A stretch of DNA of 64,000 bases from Luzula sylvatica (lineage: Eukaryota > Streptophyta > Magnoliopsida > Poales > Juncaceae), in NCBI GenBank assembly GCA_946800325.1, contig OX326959.1, positions 39,236,908 to 39,300,907 on the forward strand, written 5' to 3'. The position numbers and the translations under genes were made by a program. Of the stretch, positions 12,158-21,991 are shown piece after piece. The notes under the pieces are model-generated. The model searched no databases and had not been told where the DNA came from. It saw only the letters and a program-made list of their open reading frames with translations. Within the stretch, counting starts at the first letter, position 1. Each line of letters starts with the position of its first letter.

Positions 12158-12712
12158 TTTATATTTATTTTTGCATGTTTATTTTATGTTAATTTATTAT
12201 TCGCACATTTATTGTTAGTACGTTTAGTTTATGTACTTGTATGGTTCGCACATCTATTATCATTTATATTTGCACCTGTAGTTGCGATCGAGTATTAATG
12301 CACACAAAGTTTGAAATTTTATCTTATTGAAACATGTAGTTTCAATTACGATGTTCAAGTTCAAGAGCACCTAATAAAGTCGATAATGTTATTGAAAGCA
12401 CTTGAAGTTACAAGAGCACAAAATATATAATATATTTATCCAATATTAAAGACTTGATATGAGCAAATATTGGCATAAAATAAATAATTGAAAATATTCT
12501 AGAAATGCCCTCATGCAAAATCAAATAGAAATAAGATAGTTTAAGAAGTATTTGGATTAATATTATCATGTCTTCTTTATTGGAAAACAAATTAGATTGA
12601 TGAATGATTCTATTCCATTCCCATAAGTGAATGTTGCTCCGAAGGCTGCATTCCAAATTATTTCCGACACAAATATTGATCTTGATAACAAAATCACATA
12701 ATAAATAAAAAG

Positions 12713-13080
12713 ACTCGTGAAAATAGGTTTATTCGGTTGAACCGAATTAGAAGTTTTATAATGTTAAGATTCAAGTGGTATTTAGTAAAAAAATATAAAA
12801 ACAAATCATATAAAATATATTTATCGTTATTTTTAATTTTACAGTATTACATTTTAATTTTTTTTAGATGAACATAATAAAAAAGTAAAAAATAGTGTTA
12901 ATCGGTCGGTTCGGTTTAATCGGTTCTGGAAATACCAAAACCGAACCGAACCGAATAAACCGAACGATATCAATTTTTGAACCGAACCGAACCAAACAAA
13001 CCGAAAAACCGAACCGATTAAACCGAATTCGATCGGTTCGGTTCGGTTCCCAAATAAACCAAACCATTTGCCCACCCCTA
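12713..13080. mobile_element. 5'-truncated hAT MITE of the CGGTTCGGTT family
   Basis: Dense CGGTTCGGTT/AACCGAACCG palindromic words end with the terminal repeat TTGCCCACCCCTA at 13080. The matching left terminus TAGGGGTGGGCAA is missing. The left boundary falls near 12720-12726, next to ACTCG, which also follows the right end, so a partly preserved target duplication is possible. The same family is present intact at 33183-33694. Confidence 0.65.
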
Positions 13081-13539
13081 ACTCGATTAAGACCAACTGT
13101 TTATCATAAATACTCCCCATTTTTTATAACTTGTGGGTGATCGGAGCAAAAAGTATTTACTCAATTTATTTTTTATGTGTAGTAGATGTGTGATAACACA
13201 TGAACGAGTCAAAAGAAGTGTTTGGTATATATATGGTTGATTTATTCTGTAAAATTGTATATCATGAACATTTATTTATTTGAACCAGAAGTTCAAATGA
13301 TATACACGAACAAAAAGTTTAAAATTGTATTTGTAAACTAGAAGTTTACATTCAAGAAAGCAACAAAGTTCAATATGTATGTTGCAAATATGAAATCTCT
13401 GAATGAGAAATTACATAAACAACTAAGATGGTTTATGAAATAACCAAACATGAGTAAAAAATTTGAAGATATAAGATATAAGATATCATGCAAGTCCCGA
13501 AGAACTTCATTAGATATTAATTAAAATATCAACAACTCG

Positions 13540-15640
13540 TGCCTAAATCAGGGGGAGAGAAAGAAAACTGGAAAAATAAGAAATTATATGAGTTGCATCA
13601 TCACATCAGATCCTCGAACATGTAAACATGAACTGTGAGTTCATAAATAAATTATTTACATGAAATTGCAAATCGGTGATTTGATGCATTGATCAATACA
13701 AGAATGAATAAAGAGTAAAAGTTTCCAGTCTAAAATGCTCATATTTATAGTATAATATCTTTGGATAATTTTAAATTTGATATAAGCCTGAAGCTTGGTC
13801 GATCAATCTGTTCCAATACTACAAATTCAAAGGAATAAAAAAGAGCATGATAAAAAGTTGGCAATAAAAAAATTGATAATACTTCTAATAATATATATCC
13901 TTTTAAAAAGGATATTGAAAGATTAATTAGTAGATTTGACATAAATAAATAAATATATAACCTTTAGAAAATGTTCAGGTACCTGACAACTTCGAAAATG
14001 TTGAAAATAATGAGATCTCAAAATAATGTCTCTACTAGAAGAAGATGGAACCGAAATAAAACTATAGTTATTAGAAAGTTGGCATGGGTGCGTTTTCAAT
14101 TTATAATTAATAAAACGAGGATCTGAAAAATTAAATCAATTGTGGAATGTCGACATTTAAAAATAATTGGCCAATAACAGAAATCACATAAGAAATTGAA
14201 ATCGATGGACCCGAAGTCCGAAAACCACCTTACATGGTGATACAAATTGTATTTATGTTTTTAATTTGCTTAAAGGTCTCTGAAGGACTAAAATTGTTTC
14301 TTGTATTTATTATATCAGATTATTCACGTGACTCATTTTGCTACGATATTCATCAAAATCCCCGAAGGATTTAGTATGCCTGAAGCATACAATTTAAACT
14401 CTCGAGAGAGATATTAAATTACAAAGATCTTTGCATGAATAGTAATTTGAGCCATAAGATATAATCGATGTAATAAGTAAGAATATATATACCGGTATGA
14501 ATGATCAAATTCGCAGATGCACATTTATTATATATAAATAGTGTTTAATTTATAATTATTTGAACTCCCGAAGAGTTCTAGAAGACAAGTACTAAAAGAA
14601 GAAATTTGACGTGAAAGATATCGAATGTGAAACATTATTTTTCATGGATTACAAATATAATAAATATTTCCTAAAGAAATTAGTTTGTCGGTGGGAACTA
14701 AGATTTCAAAACAGCTAGTGCAAAAGATTGAACTTCTTAGTCATACAATATTTGTATCCATGAGGGGGAGAAATAATACGCAATACACTCTTTTTGTCCT
14801 TGATCATGGTTTTGTCCCACTGGGTTTTCCTGACAAGTTTTTTAACGAGGCAACTTATGAAGCGTATGAAACATAATATATTGCACTCTTTTTTCTTCAC
14901 TAGGATTTTTGTCCCATTGAATTTTACCTAGTAAGGTTTTAACGAGGCAGATTTTGATGATATAAATATCCAAAAAGAAATTCCTTAATCAATTCTCCAT
15001 TCACATTCAAAGTGACTAAAGCAATTCCAGAAGAATCAAATTCACTTGAAAAATGTGAAGATTTTGGACCTATTGTCCAAACAAATATTATAGGCAACGT
15101 ACGAACTACAAACATGTATGTATAAAAATTTGCAATGAGAAATGAAATCACACTCAGATTTTGATTATATTGGCAATCTCGGGGACTCCCATTACTTCTC
15201 GTGGATGTTATAATAAAATATGGATCACTTTATAATGTTATGAAAATTCTTGAAGGATTAAAATCAATGTGTATTTGTCACGAGATTAAATTATGGATTT
15301 GCAGTATACATCGATGATTTGAATATCATTGAAACTCCTGAAGAAGTTGCAAGAACTGCATAAAGACCCATAAAAGAAAATGTTTTTCCTTTGTCTGCAA
15401 ATCGAGTATATAAGAAATGGGGTATTTTGTTCGTGTAGAGAATATCTTGGAACGTTTAATATGTACAAGTCTCACCCATTAATTCCATTCATTGTGATCA
15501 ATCAATTGATAAAGAGAATGATTGGTTTTCGTCCTAAAGATGATAATGAGATTTTTGTTGGTCCAGAAGTACCACATTTGAGTATAATTGATCCTAACAA
15601 GAAGCACTTCACGGGCCCAAAATAATGGTGAGATAAACGT
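13540..15640 (+). pseudogene. Copia polyprotein remnants (integrase to RT/RNase H)
   Basis: Fragments in shifting frames. Near 13550 a stretch resembles the GGEKK segment of the Copia integrase/RT spacer. At about 15304-15318 the codons read VYIDD, the catalytic box of Copia reverse transcriptase (usual form YVDD). At 15526-15590 GFRPKDDNEI and GPEVPHLS match the conserved RT C-terminal region. Stops and frameshifts interrupt everything. I recognise the family but cannot name a lineage. Confidence 0.7.
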
Positions 15641-16140
15641 CCAACTAATTTACTCGAATGATAACCTGGATGATCTCTTCACCAAGTCGTTGTGATTGCA
15701 TTTTTTTTGAACTTGGTCTACAAGATGACACTTCGTCTTCTTAAGGAAATTTGCCTATATGAGGGGAGAAATTTAGTACGCACTGCACTCTTTTTCTCTT
15801 GATCATGGTTTTATCCCAACGAGTTTTCCTGGCAAGATTTTTAATGAGGCGCGTTCCTGACAAGGATAATTCTCCAAATTTATTTTTCTCACACAAGTTC
15901 CGGAAGAGCGGCGAAATGGATACCTGTCAAATTCGCTCAAGTAATAATCTTGAAGATTTTCTTGCCAACTAAACTTTCAGGCAATTAAGACATATGACTA
16001 AACTCCGTTATTTTGGAGATATTTGTACCAATCAGGGGGAGAAACAATACGCGCTACACTCTTTTTCCCTAGTCGTGGTTTTTATCCCATTGGGTTTTTC
16101 AGATCAGGTTTTTAACGAAGGTAGCTTCTCATGCGTATAA
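14760..16140 (+). repeat. Repeated 3' spacer module of the Copia element
   Basis: A module of about 100 bp (GGGGGAGAA, then TACGC...CACTCTTTTT, then GGTTTT...TCCCA, then TTTTTAACGAGG) occurs near 14763-14875, 15758-15850 and 16033-16130. A shorter version lies at 14880-14950. In plant Copia elements such sequence normally lies once, just upstream of the 3' LTR, so it has been duplicated or rearranged here. Confidence 0.6.
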
Positions 16141-16162
16141 AATATCGACATCCAAAGAGAAG

Positions 16163-16406
16163 TGTTATAAATATAATATATGGTCAAGCAACAAATCTTA
16201 TGAAGATGAAGACATTAATTATAGGATATTTAGTATATTTGATATTGCATTATTTTATTGTATTGTAGCGTTTTATATGGCAAGAAATTTCTTGACCTGC
16301 ACTCATCCCCTCCTATATAAAGGGATAGTGACTATTGTATTGATTCAACCATTCAATAGAAATATTGTCTCTTCCAATTCTCTATTTTGTTCTTTATTTT
16401 ATAACA
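16163..16406 (+). repeat. Right LTR of the Copia element
   Basis: 244 bp, same termini and TATA box as the left LTR. It is preceded by the purine-rich tract CCAAAGAGAAG that would prime plus-strand synthesis. Confidence 0.88.
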
Positions 16407-16411
16407 ATATT

Positions 16412-17065
16412 TAATATTTTTCTTATTTCCATGGCTTGTGGAAAGGGCCCACGCTGCAAGAGGGGTGCAAACATCAGGTGGAAAGGGCCCATCGCTTGTG
16501 AGCTTTTGCAGAGACAAATAGATGCTTTCAAAATTCAAATTTTCAAAACGCATCCACACCCCCCCAGACTTCAGAGCGCTCCCAGAAAGAGCATACCTAC
16601 GCACTGCACAAACTTTTCCCCAATAGGATCCTCTCTCCATTTCCAATTAACTGGAGAAGACCCTCAGATGACATTTTCTTACGACACGTCAATTCGGATG
16701 ATTTGATCTAATATTAACGGTAAAATATATTTGGTCCCCAAACTCATCTCATGCCCACTATGTTTTTACCTAGTAATTTTAATTGACTCAATTAATTGTT
16801 AATTAATACGTGATAATAAATTATACTAATACATATTTATTAACGAATCAATTCAATTAATCGGTCTATTAAATCGATCAACTCACCTTATCATCATTTG
16901 TAATCTCATCAAGACTTCTTTTTGTGTTATGAACTAGATGTATAACCTCAATATTAATCTACTTTTAAGAATAAATTTATTGCTCGCTTATATGAACAAT
17001 AAAGATGTAACAAATTTTATATTCACCTACTTACTATAACTCTATAATAGTAAAGTCTTAATATA
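16412..17065. other. Unassigned sequence between Copia and solo LTR
   Basis: Contains two copies of GGAAAGGGCCCA about 55 bp apart and an AT-rich TTAATT-type repeat similar to other intergenic copies. The open frames on either strand show no recognisable domain. Confidence 0.4.
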
Positions 17066-18576
17066 GATTATGTTGTTTAATTTAAACCTAGAGGGGGGTG
17101 AATAAGAAATCATCATGTCCAATTTTCGCGAGAATGGAATACAATTATAATTTGGTGCGGAAGCGTAAATAAATTAGAGGAAGAATACGATACCAAAACA
17201 AATAACACAAGATATTTGTTTACGGAGTTCGGTAGGTGGTTGATTTGTAGCTTTAACTCGCCGGCTACTTGCTCAATCGACCGACTCGATTGATTGCAAG
17301 TACCTACGTCTCCGGAGTTGCCTTGCTTCTTTTCGACTTTCGATTGAATATCCAAATCAAGCAATTACAAGGTTTGCCTAGATCGATTTACACGCTTCTA
17401 TCGATCTATGGCGGGGTTTACAATCTTTGGACTATCCTATTACAATTGTCTAATACGAACTAAACGTGATCCGTCAGACAAGTTGAGAATCGTATTTTGT
17501 GGAATGAAGAGGGATCTAATAATCTCTAAGAATATTTTAGAAGATTAAGCTCAAGGCGTAAAGCTATGATTCTCTCTTTTGATTGGGAAAATATCATAGT
17601 TGAGGTAATGAGAGAGAATGAGGGAATTGTTCTATTTATAGAACACATAGACCCTTCCTTTATCTTGTTTTTTCTGCACAGTCTGTTACAACGGACATGT
17701 AGTCCGTTACAACGGACCAGAAGTCAAACTAGCAGTTACAGCGAATATATTCGAATTATTACGAAGTCCGTTACAACGAAAGTATGTCCGTTACAACGGA
17801 CTACATTATTAAGAGGCTCGTTATAACGAACTACAGAGTCCGTTACAACGGACATCATCATGTGACTTCACTTCAGGTTGGTTGTAAATTCCGTTATAAC
17901 GAAGAATACTCCGTTACAACGATAAGAACCTTTCCGTTGTAACGGATTGGTTAATCCGTTGCAACGGACAGGGAGAGAGAATGTAGTGTGTTGAAGTGAG
18001 TTCAATGTCCGTTACAACGGACTGATATGTCCGTTACAACGCATATAGTTCTGTGATTTTTCTCCAAGTTGGCATTAATTAGTATTGTAACGGTGGTACT
18101 TCCGTTACAATGCTTGGTTGGTGTCCGTTATAGCGGACTGGTGAATCCGTTGTAACGGATTATACTATTTTTGCCATTCTTGAAGAGGACGAGAAGGTCC
18201 GTTACAACAGACACTGATGGTCCGTTCTAACGGACATATCTATATGTCAGCCTTATTTGTTATTTCATCATTTTGATGGATTCCGAATATATTTCTTTGA
18301 CTTATTTTGAGCTTAATAATTCATAAACAAGTTTAGGGATTCCTACGAATTGGTTTGGTGATTTGTATGATTTCCCGACTTGCGGAATCTTCAACTTGAT
18401 CTTTGATGTCTTAATTCTTTATCGCCTTTCATATTCCTTGCGCGTCTTGCTTCATCCTTTGATCCTTTTGCGGGCTATGTCTTTTATCTCTATAATTGTC
18501 ACTTACGCAAATTGATTAGTAGTATCGATATTATTTTGAGATAATCAAACCCTAGGAAATTTGAACCAACAGATTA
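17066..18576 (+). mobile_element. Solo LTR (1,501 bp) with 5-bp target duplication
   Basis: The LTR is 17071-18571, with inverted termini TGTTG...CAACA, flanked by GATTA at 17066-17070 and 18572-18576. The start (AAACCTAGAGGGGGGTGAAT) is typical of large plant LTR retrotransposons. No internal region or second LTR is nearby, so it arose by LTR-LTR recombination. Its central part (17690-18235) is an array of 14-bp palindromes. The superfamily cannot be fixed from the LTR alone. Confidence 0.88.
17690..18235. repeat. Array of about 18 TCCGTTACAACGGA palindromes
   Basis: Perfect or near-perfect copies of a 14-bp palindrome recur every 20-50 bp within the solo LTR. Several variants keep the symmetry: TCCGTTGTAACGGA, TCCGTTGCAACGGA, TCCGTTATAGCGGA. 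Some copies are joined by a GGTTAA/GGTGAA linker. Spacing is irregular, unlike a simple satellite. Confidence 0.85.
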
Positions 18577-19489
18577 TACATTTGTTTTCACTTGTCACCG
18601 GCGAGATTATGTATGAATTACTAAACTTCCTGAAAAAAATAAACTTCGTAGCACTACTCATAAAAATAAGGACCGTTTTAAAAAAAACATAACCTTGAAT
18701 ATTAAAAAAAAAATCACTTTTTCAGTACTTCAAAAAAAATCTACAAAATATAGTTTCATTTTAAAATACTGTTATGGTGGTTTAAATTAATTTTGGACGG
18801 TGTTAAACAATTACGAGACAAAAATACCATTTTACTTTTATATTTTAATAATCTAACTAATGTTCATTGCTATATTTTTAATTAATTAAAAAAACAAATA
18901 TTTTAATAATAATTTTAAAGAAAATAATTATAGGTTACATTTATATAATTTTAATATTTCATTTCTTATCTGTAAGCAGAAAAATATATTTTCAACAACT
19001 GATTTATAATTAATATATAATTATTCATTTAACATAATACCTAATGATAAATTAATATATAATCCAGTTCAAAATAAATAAAAGGAACATCAACTAATAT
19101 GTTTCTTGAGTGAACATTCTCTTAATATTGGGTTGAACGTACGCTATGGAGAGTGTGGTACCAAAGATTCAGGTCAACTTTTCGTAGGAGATAGATGAAG
19201 TAATGATGCGTCGATCATTTGAAATTAACATTTTTTTTCATGTGATTTGCTAAAAGAATACATTAACAAAATGTAACCTATTTTACAACAAATAGTTGCA
19301 AAAAATATATGTTGATTTCGACGAGGTGGCCGTACCCTTTACAACATGAGAATATGAATGACAAGCGTTCGTTCTTTCTCGCTATTAGATTCGTCGACTT
19401 ATCAGAAAATTATTTAGGTTTTGAAGAAAAATTATGTGTTTGTGTAATGTTCCAGAATTTGTTTTTCATAATTTTTTCGAGGGACGTGT
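18577..19489. other. AT-rich intergenic DNA
   Basis: No gene, conserved motif or clear repeat boundary seen. Short ORFs only. Confidence 0.5.
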
Positions 19490-20077
19490 ATGTAAACCAA
19501 TGTTGTAAAAAATACCGAAAACATTGAAAAACGATCGAAAAAACGATGGAGGACCGTACCGTTTAAAAATACTACTAAAATCCTAGAACATTAAAAATAC
19601 TACTAAAATCCTAGTACATAAAAAATAAAAGATAACATCCAAATATCATTTTTAAACCATTCAAGATATCATGCAAACTTAATACAAATACTACTAAAAT
19701 CTTAGAACATAAAAAATGATAAATAAAAAATATCTTCCAAATGAAAATGTTCTAATTCATAATTTTTAAGTGGGCAAGTTAAGATTTAAAATTTTTTAAA
19801 ATGACAATTTATAATTTAGAAATTCATGAGTGCATTTATTATTTTATATTCGGGCTCCGCGGTAGATGGGGACAGGGATAACCCATGGAGCATGGAGCGG
19901 GGCAACCCGTGGGGCGGGACTACCTATCCCCGGATCCGGGGCAAATTCTCGCCTCATCCCTATCCCGTGGGACAAATAATCGGGGATTTTCCGTCTCATT
20001 CAGGTCGGGTCCCCACGGGGACGGGGATTCCCCACCCCATTGACATCGGTTCCGTCATTTACAACATTGGTGTAAAC
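19490..20077. mobile_element. hAT-type MITE with CAATGTTGTAAA termini
   Basis: The element is 19498-20069 (572 bp), with terminal inverted repeats CAATGTTGTAAA / TTTACAACATTG. Flanking octamers ATGTAAAC and GTGTAAAC match at 7/8, the hAT duplication length. The interior has three copies of AAATACTACTAAAATCYTAG. It also has an unusually GC-rich block (about 19850-20040) with GGGGACGGGGATTCCCC-type words that looks like an independently captured repeat. Confidence 0.8.
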
Positions 20078-20628
20078 TATCTTATAGAAATACTCATCCG
20101 GTCTCGTTTATACGAACAATCCTTTCGTTTCTATCTTGTACAATATTTTGGTTTTCCGTCCTTGGCTATTAAAAATAATTACTACAAAACTAACGGCTGA
20201 AATAAAATTAGCTGTTGAAATTAGAACTAACGACAATATTATTTTAATGCTAGTTTTGATGTTCACTCATGCATTGTTAATTTGGTAAGAAATACTATTT
20301 AGTAATTATTTTTATTAATAACTATTGATCATTAAAACTAAATACTAGAATAATATTAATTTGTCAAGATATTTTAAGGAATATTTTTTATATCATTTAT
20401 TTATTTAATTTTAGTTTTCTATGCTAAAATACATAATAAATAAAAGATTAAAATTATGTATATGACATATAGTTTTTTTAAAATTAATAGGTGTTAAGAA
20501 ATATTTATGGTGATTTTAAATTAATAAATTAATAAAATAATACAAAAATATGTTTATTAAATTTAAATATGAAAATAGGGGGTATTTTGGTCCAAAAAAA
20601 ATTGTAATAGCATGAAGTATCCTTATAA

Positions 20629-20757
20629 GGGGATAATTGAAAAGAAAACGTTGGGAGGTTTTTGAAGGGGTTAATTGAAAAGAAAACGTTGTATGTAGGG
20701 AGGTTTTTGAAGGGGTTAATTGAAAAGAAAACGTTGTATGTAGGAAGGTTTTTGAAG
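20629..20757. repeat. Three tandem copies of a 45-bp unit
   Basis: A unit containing TTAATTGAAAAGAAAACG followed by TTGTATGTAGGGAGGTTTTTGAAGG occurs three times. The first copy lacks the GTATGTA part. No coding role seen. Confidence 0.85.
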
Positions 20758-20861
20758 TTTTTCAAAAATTAAGATTTTTTTTATAAATTCAAGAAAAATT
20801 AGGGATTTTTTGAAAATTTTCTTTTTTTTAACGCCTCATCAAAAACTTGAGATGAGTGTGA

Positions 20862-20879
20862 GTGTGTGTGTGTGTGGTG
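20862..20879. repeat. GT microsatellite
   Basis: Short GTGTGA/GTGTGT run upstream of the CHUP1-like gene. Confidence 0.7.
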
Positions 20880-21991
20880 GGGCAAATATATTTTGAATGT
20901 ATGTTGATTGTTGTGTCAAGTTCATACAAATCACTGGACATCTCTATTGTTTTATTAATGGAGACGATATGTCATATTATTTTGAATTGACTCAGGGTAC
21001 CAGTCTCCAGTACCATGCGCACATACAGTATCCTCGAAACAGGCGCTTTTTGTCTTAAAATCTGCTATTAAATCTAAACAAAATAACAAAAAACGAGATA
21101 ATAATTACTGCGAGTGAGCTAAAAATCAAGCAATGGCAGCTTGAAATTGATGAAAATAGAAGAACACCAAATCTTGGGTTGTCTTATTTTCAAGTGTTTA
21201 GTTGAGAGATAATAGTTGGGCTTCGGAGCTGGAGAACTGAGCTGAAAAATTATATTTTGAGTGTATTTTCGGACGAAAGCAAGAAAATTTATCTAGTGGG
21301 TTTTGCTGTTCGAGTTGTGTTTCTTGCTCTTTTGAGAAGAAAATAGATTAGAGAAGATTAGGTACGTATGTGCTCTACTGGGTTTCTTCTATTTTTCCAT
21401 TTTACTTTGTTCAAACGTATTACCATATTTGCAATTAGATTGAGCAGCTTTTTTGTGCTTTTTCGTTTGCACATTTGAATCTATATCTGGCTGTGTTCTA
21501 AAAAAAAAATAAAGAACAGGTAAGTTCAAAACTTTTGGCAATTTTATCAGAATTTGGGCTCTTCCGAAATAAAATATGAGAGCAGATAGCTACATTATTT
21601 TTGCCAAATAGATTTTTTGAATATTTTCAATGGGTTTCTTTGAAAAAATTAGGGTTACTTTTTTTTTTTTTTTTTTTTTCAAATTTCTACAATATACAGG
21701 GTAAACTAATTTGAGGTTGGAGTTCGATTGTTCTGAGCTTTTTCAGAATGAGGAACACTTTGAAAAGATGTGATTAATTTTTCTGAATTGGGTCTCTCAA
21801 AATGAGGATTAGTAGCATTTTTTATAAGATCGTTATTCTCAATTATTTGGCATTGTAACGACAAATTAAAATCAAACAAAATAATTATAAGAAGAACACT
21901 AGATTGCTAAACCTTTCATAACTTTAATTTTTCAGGTACTACTATCCCCAAATTGAATGAAATACGCTATTTATTTATTTTCTTTAACAAA

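Larger units (their letters stand above)
9495..14580 (+). repeat. Scattered mini-hairpins with a CNGAA loop in the Copia interior
   Basis: At least a dozen short inverted repeats share a loop of the form CAGAA, CCGAA, CTGAA or a close variant but have different stems. Examples: GCAAC/GTTGT (9509-9523), ATAAC/GTTAT (9544-9558), TGCAAC/GTTGCA (9711-9727), TATAAAC/GTTTATA (10381-10399), ATTGAAAC/GTTTCAAT (12326-12346), ATTTGAAC/GTTCAAAT (13278-13298), AAATCC/GGATTT (14356-14372), GTATGC/GCATAC (14374-14390) and GAACTC/GAGTTC (14562-14578). They occur on both sides of the nested Helitron, so they belong to the Copia. Function unknown. Confidence 0.7.
8526..16406 (+). mobile_element. Decayed Ty1-copia LTR retrotransposon with nested insertions
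   Basis: Two direct repeats of about 245 bp, each beginning TGTTATAAAT and ending ATAACA, bound a 7.9-kb interval. Flanking pentamers are GTATT (8521-8525) and ATATT (16407-16411), a 4/5 match consistent with an aged target duplication. A purine tract (AAAGAGAAG) abuts the right LTR, and a candidate primer-binding site (TTATCAGCACGAG) follows the left LTR. Broken pol remnants at about 13.5-15.6 kb read on the + strand. No intact gag or pol ORF remains. The internal region has absorbed a MULE MITE, a Helitron and a hAT MITE, and is crowded with short hairpins. Confidence 0.88.

Noticed and set aside
17690..18235. CRISPR-like array of short repeats
   Set aside because: Plant nuclear context, irregular spacing, palindromic units and location within an LTR with target duplications; not CRISPR.
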